64,000 nucleotides of DNA. Source: Agroathelia rolfsii. Its lineage: Eukaryota; Basidiomycota; Agaricomycetes; Amylocorticiales; Amylocorticiaceae. The stretch lies in contig JABRWF010000004.1 of NCBI GenBank assembly GCA_018343915.1, positions 3,348,001-3,412,000 on the forward strand. The letters run 5' to 3'. Positions 47,220 through 58,972 of the stretch are shown here, piece after piece. A program made the translations under genes and the position numbers. Numbering within the stretch: position 1 is the first letter of the stretch; each line of letters begins with the position of its first letter. Below the pieces are notes generated by a model that saw nothing but the letters and a program-made list of their open reading frames with translations, was not told the origin of the DNA and made no database searches.

Positions 47220-48273
47220 AAAAAGATATTGTCCCTTTTTTTTCCTTTTGGCTCATGGACCCCACTCCTATTTTTTTTTATCACTATTCTTCTTGACCCC
47301 CCCCCCTCCTCCCCCCAGCCATCACACCCTCATTGTATACTACTCCCTACCCCTCTACTCTTGTTTTCTTCTTTTTACTGCTGTTCTTGTCTTTTTTATC
47401 CCTGAAATACCACCCATCGTAGTAGCACCATGAGGCCTATCACTGGGAAAAATCTTTTCCTTCTCGTCTCTCTCTTTTTTTCTACCCATTTCTACACGAT
47501 AACATACATAATGAAAGTTACACGAGAATCGCCTAGAAACAATGTTAAAGTCAAACAAACAATGTAACAAGAAACATCTGAAAGCATGACATTGACACCT
47601 TCCTTTTTTTTTTTTTTTTTTTTTCTCCTTCCCTTGAGAATCGCGTCTTTCTTGTTTTTGTGCAATCGGTAATCGAGCTGCAACCAGCTGCAACCATTTC
47701 GACCAGATGAAATAGATTGGTTTTGATTCTCGGGAAATATTTACTTGTTAACAAAAAAAGACTAATTTGGCAAGCATACACGGATGCAATTCGCGAAGTC
47801 AAGGATACACGAACAAGGGGAGGTAATAATAAAGAAAGAAAGAAAGAAAGAAGGCAAGAAGAAAAAAAAACCAATGGCAACAAGATTGAGCAGGAGACAA
47901 AGCAAATGAAAACAAAAATAAGTGATTAGGTGTTTCCCTAATCATAACAATACTCGAACAATTTGTTAATATGCTGACAGCGGATCCACGCGAGGAGAGC
48001 AAAAAGAAAAAGAAGGGATAGAGAAATCTATATCAAGAGATTCTTTATGTGTTGGGGACTAGTGTGTATCCGGGAGCGCGCGAATAATAAAGACACTTGC
48101 GAAGAAAACGAATGTTCAGTAATATATGTGAGAGTGAGAATGACAATGATGATAATGATGACAGAGAAAAAAAAACGACATGAAAAGAATGTCTGGGTCA
48201 CAAGAATTTGACAGATAGAGATAACAGGAAAGAGAAAGGAAAGGAAAAAGAAGCCAGTTATTCGACTGTTAAT
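47220..48273. other. Convergent intergenic region with homopolymer tracts
   Basis: Contains T/C-rich tracts (T8-TAT runs near 47,270, C10 at 47,298, T-run of about 22 at 47,604-47,625) and a (GAAA)n microsatellite at 47,830-47,852. Several long ORFs here are A/T-tract artefacts. Confidence 0.5.
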
Positions 48274-51200
48274 TCACTGGTTCAGTCGCTCTTTATCATG
48301 CACAGTTTTTATCCAGATTTCACTGGGCCGACTAGATTATGAAAGTGAAAGCAAAAAAGTGAGTCAAACCGTTTCCCAATTCAAAAAGAATCGATGAACA
48401 TGAAGAAGGAAAAACAGACCTTTTCTCCCGCAAGATTCTATACACCAACCTCCCCTCCTCGCTCACACGAGGCACAGACATTGCCGCCCTCTTAGCGAAC
48501 GCATTAGGACCACACCGGTCTTGTAAGTCCGCGAGACCCTCGTTCGTACCCTCGGTCTCAACCACCACAGTCCCATACCACCCCGAGTCGACAAACAGGC
48601 CGGAAGAATTTGGTAATGGGATTCGGCTTGGTACACCACGCGGTGCGGGTGGAGGACGGATAACGAATGAGGAGCGGTGGACCCATCGGACGACATTGTG
48701 TCTACTACCTTGGGCGCTGTAAAATCTTGGGTTAACCCCAAATACGAAAGAATAACTTTATGGAAAATAATTACCTTTCCATGCGCATTTTGTCTTGGAT
48801 CAACTGCAGATTCTGCGCAATTTGGTTGGCGAATGGACGGAGATCGATATGCACGATCGGGTTTCCACCGTGATCTGCGCCTCTGCCGGGGACGCCCGTG
48901 CGCACCACACGATGGAAATACGAGGGTGGGAAGGCAAGTGCGGGAAGATATTTGGGGATATCTCCAATTTCGGAATACGTGAAATCAAGATCCTGTACAG
49001 AGCAAAAAAAAAAAAAAAAGCTTAGTTGTTAGGTTGCATGCAAGGGATGATAACCAGGGTCGATGATGAATGAGTGCCGTTACTTACAATCAGATAATTC
49101 CCATCCCACAATAACCTGCCCGCATTCCCCTCATCTCCAGCAGCCACATCCCACACCACATCACCCACACGCAAGAAGCTCTTCAAACCCGCCTTGTCCA
49201 GCTCTTGCTCGCACTCGATAATATTATCATCCGAAAGCCAATCGCCTTCAGGCGACGGCACGAACACGCGCAGCAGCGGCGCCCTCCGCGGACGGAACAA
49301 AGGGGACTGGAACCGGGCCCTGGCGTTCGTAAGCACTGCCGCAGGGTTTCCATTAGCTGAGACCTGCCCCGCAGAATGATGGTCGGCGGAAAAGGTGTGT
49401 CCATGGCCGCCGATCACTCCTCCAGCCTCAGGATTAGGACCGTGGACCTGTTCTGCCTCGGCTTGAAGGCGGAGGCGGAGGACGAGACGTGAGTATGCGC
49501 GCGTGGAGGTCTTGAGTAGTTTGGTTATCTCCTTTTGTGCACGTGCCTGGGGATCCTGCGAGTGCAGCGTGCGCGTTTGAACGTAGGCTTCGGCGTGACG
49601 ACTGTATTGGTGTGTAGGCATGGAGACTCCGCGCATGTAATTGACGAGATCCTAACAGTAACATTGAAATAAATAAAAGGGTTATGTTTGCGTTCATTTA
49701 ACTGCATATGGCAATAAATGTATGGGTGTATACTAACCGTTAAAGACATTGCTATTGGCTCAGGCTCACTGAATGCCCACCGCTCATACCCAGAAGTACG
49801 CAGGAAGCGCAGTAAGACCGTTTCTCTCAGCTCCACGTTGTCTTGGAGAATGTTACGAATCTCCTTGCTAATGCTATAGAGCATGCACCACTCATAAAAC
49901 GATAGGCAATCCAGCACCACAGCCAAACAGACCGGATTGGAGATGATCGAGACCAGTGTGAATATCTCTGACTCCATGTCCGCTGGTTGCTTCATCCGTC
50001 GTCGGGGAGACATGACGTCAGCAGCAGCGGAGTACTTGGTATCCCGATTGTTGTTATTCATAATAGGCACCTCTGCATTGTCATTACTTGGAAGCAAGTT
50101 TGTAGCAGGAGTAGACGGCTTGGAAGGTGGCGTAGGGGCCCGACTTGGCATAACCATTACAGGTTCAGCCTTGGCGAACGGATCATCGTCAAGATCTAGT
50201 CCCGCCCTATCTATAGTCATATCCACTTCGAGCGCCTGCGGAGGATTGCTCAAGGCCCTCAGATTTTTTGAGGACGAGCTGTGCACAAGAGATTTTGGCT
50301 TCGTAAGTACACGAGGTCCGGGTCTAGGCGTAGACGAGAAGGGCGTGTCTAGGGTAGCATGAGATGGCGCTGGGCTCGTGCGAGGGGATCTACCAGAGTT
50401 GTTAACGCTAGGCGGTGCAAGTGATGCTGGTGTTTGCTCTGGGCTGCTTCGTTGCTGCGGAGGAGCGCCGACGATAGACTTTGGTCCGCTGTCCATTCTG
50501 CTAAGGGCGGCACCGTTCGCTTCATGATGTGGAGATCTGTTGTATGCATGCACAAGAGGAGATGACTCTTGGGGTGGAGATGGATATGGTATTCCCGCAT
50601 CCTGCGTGGCTGGGGGGTCTTCAAACTCGTTCGGCAGAGTCTGTGCTGCAAAAATCAAGGGGCCTCTTTTGAAGGGTGCGGAAATCTCCCTGCGTAGGCT
50701 ACCTGAATGAACTGAAGGGGCTTGTGGTGCAGCCGGAAGTTGGCCATAGGTCGATTTGGGGCTGATGAGCGACATCTGGGGCGAAGTATGGGGTGAGGGA
50801 TAGGTAGAAGCTGGGTCTACTGGTTCAGTGGGAAGGGGTGCGCCTGAATATGCTTCTGGGATGGGAGGCGATGTTGATATGTTGGCCCAGTCGCGATACC
50901 CGTTAGAAAATCTCGCAGTCTGTTTATCATGGTGGGATGCGTGGTTGTAAAACTGTGTGTTAGCCATCGCAGTATTCCACTGTTGGTCCGTCCTGGGCTG
51001 AGCCATTCGCATGTCAGACTTGTATGGATTGTACTCATTAGGCGCAAATTGTTTTTGACTTCGGGATCCATGTCCGTTAATACTCTAGACTATCAAGTTA
51101 GAAAATAAAGTCGTTAATAATAAGTCAGGCATGCCGCACCGATGGAGGTGACGTTGTGGGTGAGCCAGCAGGGCTTGTCAATGTTGAGCGAGAACTCGTG

Positions 51201-52066
51201 ACAGCACTGTGACCATCCAGAGATCGAGCAGGTACGATGAAGGGTTGAGGCATTTCGCCTGATAGTCGTCGTTGAGAAGGAGGTCTCGCCGTAAGTTTAG
51301 TTTGAGACGGGGTCCGGCCCATGATACGAGGCTGAGGTGGGGGTGCAGCAGCTGAGGGTGGAGGTAGAGTACCATTGGCTGCCAATCGAGAACTCTGCAC
51401 TGCATTGGGTCCTGCATATGCGAAAGCAGGTGGTGGCCAGAATTGACCGGAAGAAGGGCCATTGACCTGAGGAGCCACGTTGTCCGCCATGATCTTGCTA
51501 TGACGCCTTGTGTTTGTGGGACGAGAATCGTTCGTGGTCCTTGTCCTGGCAAGCATCTGGGTAGAGTCAGGATGGAACTCGTTGGTCGTGGATGAAATTG
51601 GTTGAGGTAGAGGCTTATCGAGTTGCTGGGCAGATAGCCTGCGTGATGCAGCGACCGTTGCGGACGTCACAACTGCAGGGGAGACTAGGGAACTATTCCT
51701 CTCGGCATTTTTGGTAGACAACGGCACCTGAGAGATGACATTGCGCTCAACAACAGGGATCGCTGGCGTTGATGGAGCGGGGGAACTAATCTGCGACTTG
51801 TTGGCAAGCGACGGCCTGGAGCTGGCTGAACTGCTGGCGAAGCGATCTACGCTCTGCCGTCTATCCATACGAGCACCGCTGGGTTGTCCAAGTGCTTTGG
51901 GCGCAGAGACGAGTTTGTGTGGGCTGCCAGTGCTGTCGAGACGGCCATTTGATGATGATGAATATCTGGCGTGCAAAGGTGTGGGAGAAGTGATTACAGG
52001 TGTCGACGAGGCCTGCTTCGTCGACTGCTTAGATTCGCTTGTGGGCTTTCTGGTGAGAAATCCCAT
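48274..52066 (-). CDS. Very long Ser/Pro-rich protein with conserved C-terminal domain (F-box-like motif)
   Basis: Starts MGFLTRKPTSESKQS at 52066 and runs about 1,100 residues. The first two thirds are low-complexity, rich in Ser, Pro, Thr and Arg (SPRTSPAPSHATLDTPF), with many S-P/T-P sites and therefore likely phosphorylated and disordered. A folded region follows: EIFTLVSIISNPVCLAVVL then DCLSFYEWCMLYSISKEIR, shaped like an F-box helix pair (L-S-F-x-E-W ... S-K-x-x-R). After it come LLRFLRTSGYERWAFSEPEP, LLRVFVPSPEGDWLSDDNI, DLDFTYSEIGDIPKYLP, LFVDSGWYGTVVVETEG and a last exon SEIWIKTVHDKERLNQ with TGA. No enzyme motif. The family appears conserved in Agaricomycetes but unstudied. It is divergent to the Pil1 homologue with a 471-bp shared promoter. 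Confidence 0.82.
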
Positions 52067-52537
52067 TGGCGAGACAAGAACCCAGGATAATACTATACAG
52101 CTTCAAGTGAAGTGCAGAAGAGGCGTTGCCAGAGAGCACACTGCCTGCGGCTGACGCTCTGTGAACACAATTGTGAGGCGGCAGTAGACATATATGGCAA
52201 TTCCCACCTTATTTCTGACATAAACTGTTTTTTGTTTGTTTTGATGACGATCATCAGCTCGTTTAGCTCCTTTTCTTGTTTTCAGAGCTCAAGATCCGAA
52301 GCAAAAACAATGATCACGTGGACATGATGCATATGGATTTGACTAGTTTTGTACAAAACAAATCCAAAACTTGCAATTTTGCCCGATGATGTGACATCAG
52401 ATGTCGCATCCTAGTCTCTACACATGTACACTGCCTCATCATCACTCCCAATTACTGCGCCACCGTCAGCTCGCAATACCTCCACTCTCTCACACGATCT
52501 ATAAGGACACGACACTATATGCGTTAGGACGAACACC
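52067..52537. promoter_or_regulatory. Bidirectional promoter
   Basis: 471 bp separate two divergent start codons. A CACGTG palindrome (bHLH/E-box class site) lies at 52,315-52,320, and TGACATCAGATGTCGCATC near 52,390 carries a near-palindromic GACATC/GATGTC core. Which gene each element serves is unknown. Confidence 0.45.
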
Positions 52538-55500
52538 ATGTTCAGGACTGCCGCTACTAAGGTGGGCCATTCCACCGCAAATTCTGCTACCCCTGACTAC
52601 CAGAGCCTCATATATGCGTCTCTAGATCGCTCACAACTCCACTCTTCCGGCGCTGTCAATTGCGGGCAACAAGGATTTGCGTCCCTTGCAGGACCTGATC
52701 ACTGCAGAGAAATCGGTGCTGATATCGTATGTCACTCGCTGAATTCATTTGGTGCACGGGTAGCTCAAGTGCTCAATCACAGGTTGCAGAAATTAAGCCA
52801 GGATATCAACAAGGCTTCTGATGCCCTACGAATCTGGGGCGCAGGTGAGGGTGAAGACCTTAATGTGAGTGGTACTCTCCTTACACTACCTAGGATGTCC
52901 ACTAAGCCTCCATATTCATTAGGATACCTTAAAGACATCTGCCGAACTACTGGCTCACTTTTCCGATGCGCTCTCAAAATATGCAACTGATGAACATACC
53001 ATCCGTGACCAAATGAAGGCGGTGCGTACTAGGGAAGAAGCCCTAGACGATTTGCGCAAGAGACGTAAAGCTGTTGGCTCTAAAGCAGAATCAGCGGAAA
53101 AGAAGCTCAGTAAAATGGGCTCAGAGCACAAGAACCTCGGTCAGCAAACCGAACTCCTAAACTTACTTCAAGAGCAAATGCGTCAACTGGACGGTGAGAT
53201 CCTATCAGAAGAGACACGTTTAGGCGACTTCAAACGGTGGAGCGCTCGCATGTGGATGGCCGTCAAGTTTGGATCCCTGGCGTACTGCTCCGAAATTGGT
53301 TCTGTGCGTCTTCAGATATCATGCTTTCGTTTGATTTTGATTATGACTTATCAACTGACATCCTCACCATATAGATTACTGCTCGTTACGGGAAACAAGT
53401 AGTCGCAGCAAGTATCTTTTTCAATCTTGCCTGTACTACCCCTAATATCTTTGCATAGGAAATCCCAGAAGAGACGACAACTCCTGGGATGCCACGATCC
53501 ATGTATTATGGACACGATAAAACGTCTCAATTTGCTATGGAAGCACAACAACGAATGTCTACTGTTGCATACTCTGCGGATCTTGTCCCCAACGCCTTTG
53601 TGCCCGAATCGCAAGGCATCAGCCCTCCTATTGGTCCTAGTCAGGCTCCGGTGTACAATGCACCAGTAATACCTCCTACTGCTCCGGGGTATGCCACGTC
53701 TCCATATCTTACAACACCTACTTTGTCAGATGGCTTGGGCTTGGATTCATATATATCCCCGCCTGCACCTGGTGAAAACGACCATGGCTCGCCTAACCCT
53801 GTCCAAGCAACACCTGCACCGCCCTTCGAGTCATCCCCTTGGGACACACGGTCTCCATCACTTCAGTCTCCACCACAGATAATCTCTTCAAACACCCACC
53901 CTCGGATTGACTCCACACCCTCGCACCAGCGGGAAGGCAGTGTCGATGACTTTGGCGTCAATATTAACGGTCTTCACAGCCCTCGGCTAGGCATGGGCGC
54001 TACCCCCGAGGGAGGTAGATTCGCCACATTCCCTGTTAAGCGCTCCCAGCTTCCGTTTGAGCTCGACACACCAGGTGAAACAGATTCTTTCTCCTCCAGC
54101 GTCCAGGCAGCCTTGCTTGGCTCATCGTCGGCACAAGCGCCTCCTACCGATCTGGAGGGCTCTACTCTTGCCTCTCAACGGGCAAGTGTCGATACGACCG
54201 TCAGCGCTGCTCCGTCATACCGCTCCCTGGACCCTAATCAAGAAACTGTGACTGCGGGTCCGGGCCTTCGCCCCACAGATAATGCATGGGACCGTCCAGG
54301 ATCTCAGTATAGCGATACGGGCCTTGCATACGATGCTGTGGATCATCCAGACCCATACCAACGTCTCAGTCGTCATGTTCGGTTTGGCCAGGAAGAGATT
54401 GCTGGGTATGGTGTAGGTGTGGTTGATACTCCCACACCGACGGCGAGCTACGACAATACACCTATGTCGGCTACATTTGCTGATCGTGGAGGTGAGTATA
54501 GATCTTTGTATTATCAGTTAGTCAACCTGGCATCTAAATGTACCTGTTTTAGAATTAATGCACATGTCTGAACCCAACATGCATTCGCCAGTTGAACCTG
54601 CTGCCACGGCTACGGCATCTGCTCCTCAAGAGGTCCCTCGGTCACCACCACCTCAATCTATCTCCCCTCCTCCCGAAGTAGCGCGACAAACATCATCGCC
54701 CTCTCCCGAAGCAACGGCGCGCCAAACATCCCCGACCACCAGCCGAGCACTTGAAGCTCTCCATCGCATCCGCACGCCTTCTTTTGACTTCAGTAGCATT
54801 CCCGATGACCCTATTGACGAAAAGGCTCACAATGCAGCAGCGGCCCGTCAAATCGGCCTCAAGATGGGTCAAACACCATACCAGCCACCCGTTCGTATGG
54901 CTGACTCTTCCTCGTCACATGCTCCTCTGGAACAGGAGAGCTACGAGAGGTCATCGCAGGACTTACCGAGTTATTCCAATCATGCGCCATCACCGCCGAC
55001 TCTGGACATTCCGCCACCTCCACCACTCAAGGATGAGACGACACCCATGTCTCCCGTTAAGAGCATCCCCAACCCACCCGTCTTGCCGATTGTTCAACCT
55101 GATTCACCTTCATCACGAGTTGCATCTCCTCCCATTGATACTCAAGAGAATCCTCCAAGTCCTCCCTCGCCGATCCAGCAACAACCGCAATCTCCATCCT
55201 CCATTAAGTCACAACCTCAAACGCTTCCTCCGCTCTCACCTCCCAAACTCTCCCTCCCTACACGCACCATGTCCGCTGGATCCGCGACGAGCAGTGTCAC
55301 GAGCAACAGCGCGTTCCGCACACCGCCCGAGTACCCTCGTGCCCCCTCGGCACTCTCAGGCTTGAACAGCAAATCAAGTACATCGCTCAACTCTCAACCA
55401 CCACCGTCTGGCGTTCGTACAATTTCCGCCGCCGCATTCCGGAGGGGAAACAACCGGACAGCATCTGATAGCGTCTCGGGCCCTTCGCTCGGTGCGGGTG

Positions 55501-55901
55501 GCAGTCCGATAGCGGACACGAGTCCGTTGTCGTTCAAGAAGCGGACGTTGCCGAGCTCGCCTTATCCGCAGCAGCGCATGCAGTCCCGTGACCTCGGGGC
55601 AGCGCCTGGAGACGATGCGTTCTCCTCCCCGTCACCTCTGGGGTCGACGCTCCGTGTGCGCTCGGATTCGCGCAGTGTCAGTGCGCCTATGCCGGCTTTG
55701 CCTCCTGGTGCAGCCGCAGCCGCATCACCATCTATACCACCTCCACCAGCATTAAGTGAGGAGCCTGATTTTGATTATCTTACTGCGTATGTCAACGGTG
55801 GTGGTCAGGATGAACAGCAACTCCATGAGCAGAATGAAGGATACAACTCTGGTCGGTTTGCCACGAATTTGGATCAGGATCGGGATGGTGGCCTGCGATA
55901 A
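52538..55901 (+). CDS. PIL1: Pil1/Lsp1-type eisosome BAR protein with long Pro/Ser-rich extension
   Basis: Exon 1 (MFRTAATK, ATG 52538) splices to IAHNSTLPALSIAGNKDLRP then LQDLITAEKSVLIS, the Pil1 start. The BAR-domain core follows over several exons: LSQDINKASDALRIWGAGEG, HFSDALSKYATDEHTIRDQM, KAVRTREEALDDLRKRRKAV, GSKAESAEKKLSKMGSEHKN, FKRWSARMWMAVKFGSL, EIPEETTTPGMPRSMYYGHD. This bends membrane into eisosomes at the plasma membrane. Unlike the yeast protein of about 340 residues, it continues for roughly 650 residues that are Pro/Ser/Thr-rich and disordered, with many S-P sites and short PP runs. The second large exon (54,558-55,901) is in one frame up to TAA 55,899-55,901. A normal-length paralogue may exist elsewhere. 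Start chosen because MFRTAATK aligns with the family. Confidence 0.88.
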
Positions 55902-56644
55902 GCTCTAAGGTTTCTATTTTCTTGGCTATAAGCTATACGTATAAGCCATGGTCAATTCTAACATGATCTACTACTTATGCTACTGATTAATCCTTTGAAC
56001 ATTTTTCTTTATTTATTATTGTAACAAAAACAAAGCTCTGTAGTGGTTCCACATATGTAGCCCTGCCTTGTTACGAGTATATTTATTTATATCATGGCTT
56101 TCCCGAATTCTTTCCCTAGACCACGGCAGAGTCGAACGATCGCATCGCACATGGTGAATGAAAAAGGATGATATGAACATAGCATTATGAACAAGGCTTG
56201 TATATTACTCGCAGCTCCTCGTTTCACCGCGGGTGGACGGCTACATAGCTTACAGTAGAGCGTACACGCACATCACCAGCAAAGAACAGCGGGAGGAGGG
56301 GGACGACGGGAGGGAGAAAGGTCAAGCCAGGAGAAGATATAGGAGATAGGAGATGGTCGGAGAGTGAGAGAGCAAAGACTCGGGAGAAACAGGAGAACCA
56401 GGGGTACCAGAAAGCTGGTCTGATTTCCAAGCGAATGATGAGGTAGAAAGACAACGCTATAGTCAGGTATACAGAACACGCGTGAGGGACATGGAAGAGA
56501 GAGGGAGAGAAAAGGAATCAGACAAGGGGGATCTCAAAGAAACCGGGCGGATGAGTCTGTAAGGTAGCTTGATTATACAACGTCCAGCGCCCTAACGGCG
56601 AAGATCGCGCTTGAAATTCAGTGCATCATTATATTGATTCATGA
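55902..56644. other. Convergent 3' region
   Basis: Purine-rich tract near 56,280-56,360 and AT-rich 3' UTR-like sequence. No gene recognised. Confidence 0.4.
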
Positions 56645-57555
56645 CTAAGCCTGTAATCAGACAGATGAGTCAAGTGATTCAAACAAGAAAGGGGGGCTAA
56701 GGCGTAAGCTTATTCGAAAAATGAATTTACCTCAGTGGCGGCTGCAGCTATGTCGGCCGCATCTTGAGCCTCAGCAGCGGCCTCAGCTTCTGGCTCCTCA
56801 GCGATAGGGGCATCAGTGGGCTCGGTCGCCTTGGCCTCTGTGGCGGGCTCTTCCACCTGAAAAAAAAAAAATCGTTAATTTGACCGTGATTTTATGTATC
56901 AATTTTCGAGAAAATCCAGTACCTTCGATGTAGGTTTCTTGGATGATGCACGCGACGCGGGCTTCTTGGATGCTGATGATGCGGGCTTTTGAGAGGCAGT
57001 AGACGCAGGTTTCTTTGCCGTAGAGGTGGGCTTTTCCGCCTTAGAAGCAGGCTTGTTAGCACTGGACTCAGCCTTTGCAGCAGCCTTGGATGCGGGTTTT
57101 GTGGCGGCCTTGGATGCAGGTTTGGCAGCCTTGGAGGCTGGCTTTGTGGACGCCGGCTTGGCAGTCTTCGAAGCTGGCTTGGTCGATGCGGGTTTAGCCG
57201 CCTTGGAGTCAGGTTTGGCCTGTATATGCGCACGTTAGGGGCAGAAGAGCATAGCATATAATCATTAAAGGGACCCATAGATGATACACACCTTCTTCGA
57301 TACCGGTTTGTCTCCGCCTTCACCGGCAGCCTCCTCAGCGGGGCGCTTTTTGCTACCTTCACTTTTAGGTTTGACATCTGCGCCCTCCTCAGTGGAGGCA
57401 GCACCATTGGTATCTACTTTCTCTTTTTTCGAGCGTGGTTTGGCAGGAGCCTTTTTCACGGGAGGCTCAGCTTTGGGCTGCTCCTTGATGCGAGACGAGC
57501 GTCTCGGCTCAGGAACTTCAGTGCCTTCTGGCGGTGGGGCAGCTTTGCGGGGCAT
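56645..57555 (-). CDS. Lysine/alanine-rich nuclear-type protein with KPAS repeats
   Basis: Starts MPRKAAPPPEGTEVPEPRR at 57555, then SSRIKEQPKAEPPVKKAPAK and a basic stretch PRSKKEKVD. After an intron the middle is a repeated KPAS/KPAST unit (AKPASTKPASKTAKPAS, AKPASKAATKPASKA and onwards) reminiscent of histone H1 C-terminal domains but with no globular winged-helix part. The last exons are acidic and Ala-rich (VEEPATEATEPTDAPIAEEP). A 6-nt coding remainder (GCT TAG) after the last intron closes it. Likely a chromatin-associated protein, disordered and positively then negatively charged. The DSSRI/RRSSRIKEQP start is seen in other Agaricomycete nuclear proteins. No enzymatic domain. Confidence 0.78.
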
Positions 57556-58076
57556 TGTAAGATGTAAGCTAAGTAGTCAGAGAAACTTGGGGAGAGGGGA
57601 TAGGCGTAAAAACGCTGGGGGATCAGTGCAAGAGAGACAAGGCGGATGGACTCGAGCGAACGGCTTGCTGCAAGCTATTTACTATGATTATGTAATATTA
57701 GTTGATCGTGGTCAGTAACGCGTACACACATGTAAACATACCTCAAGAAGTAAACAAACAACCCATTATCGGACATGACGTGACGTGAGCGTGACCATCC
57801 GCAATTCCGCTTTGCTGTTCAGTGGCATGATAAGCGCTAAGCAGCTCAACACATTAAATCAACGATGGTGCACAGAAATCAATCAATCAGCATGAATTAG
57901 CATCCCTTCATGATATGTGGATACATGGCCGTAAGGAAACATTAACAAAAACCGAAGTCGTTGGTACTACTAGTAGTACTACCAGTCATCAGAATATATA
58001 TAAGCAAAACGATCCAAAGTCCAGATGTTCTAATTTGAAATAATGTCATGTCAAGCCGTCACTTTCATAGCGGTAT
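57556..58076. other. Intergenic, promoter of the lysine-rich gene
   Basis: No gene seen. A near-palindrome (GGTACTACTAGTAGTACTACC) lies around 57,962-57,982. Confidence 0.4.
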
Positions 58077-58972
58077 TTACCAGAACGCCCAACGTCTGCC
58101 GTTACGAGTTGTAACGGGTGGGCCATTCCAAGTGGGACCTTGCTCGGCGACACCAGTGGAGTAGGTGCTAGCACGAGGACCCCATCGTCCATGCATTTGC
58201 TCTCCCCATGCGTTATTAGCCATGGAGAGGAAGATGCTTAAGATAAGGAGCACAAAGACAAAAGCCCATGACATCCAAGAGAATGCCAGGAGAGTAGTGA
58301 GTATGCGACATGCTTTGTATTCGTGGCACCACCTCAAGTTGCCCCAATATGTCTGCAAAGAGTATTAGAACGATGCTATTACATCAGTAGAGAACATAGG
58401 TGAACATACACTAGCGATAGCCGCTCCTACGATCCACATGATAAACAGAATGAAGAGAGCCAAAATTTCACCAGTTATGGAGGTAATATAGCTGATCTCG
58501 TATCTGCCCTGAATGGCGCGGGCACTGGACATACAATTTATTTTGAGCCAAGGATTTAAAACTGCAAGAGCATAATTGCTTACGCATGGATACCCCATAA
58601 GATGGTCAAGATCGAAGTGACCAGGAGCTCGACCACAATAGGGTCTATTTCGTGGCTTAGTGCAAATTCTCAGCAAAAAAAGATTCAATGTTATCAGACT
58701 TACCGTAGAAATTATGACCACCGTTCAGTGGATCGCCCACTGGAATATGACTAAAATGGTGATAATGGGTGATCTTGGGTGTACCTCCAAAAACGAGTTA
58801 CACTTACAGGGTGTAGTGCAAACGGGCAGCATCAAGGCCAAGCTCAACAAGTGAAAAGATGACCTATGAGAAGTTCTATATAAGACACCCTTGTACAATT
58901 GATTATTTACAAAATACAAACCAGAACGTAGTATAAGAAAGCGCGAGCAATATGGATGTGATGGAACGCCAT
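58077..58972 (-). CDS. Four-helix membrane protein, MARVEL-like
   Basis: Starts MAFHHIHIARAFLYYVLV at 58972. Hydrophobic helices can be read in the exons: RAFLYYVL with VIFSLVELGLDAARLHYTL, VVELLVTSILTILWGI, YITSITGEILALFILFIMWI with VGAAIA, and SWMSWAFVFVLLILSIFLSM. The segment WGNLRWCHEYKACRI between TM3 and TM4 with A-x-A/C-R is typical of fungal MARVEL-domain proteins. The C-terminal tail is Gly/Trp/Thr-rich and ends RRWAFW with TAA. The family (Nce102-like and related) sits in the plasma membrane or Golgi and shapes membrane domains, an interesting neighbour to a Pil1 homologue. Five short exons; about 230 residues expected. Confidence 0.75.

Noticed and set aside
47355..47883. Overlapping ORFs with poly-Lys or poly-Phe runs
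   Set aside because: They result from translated homopolymer tracts.
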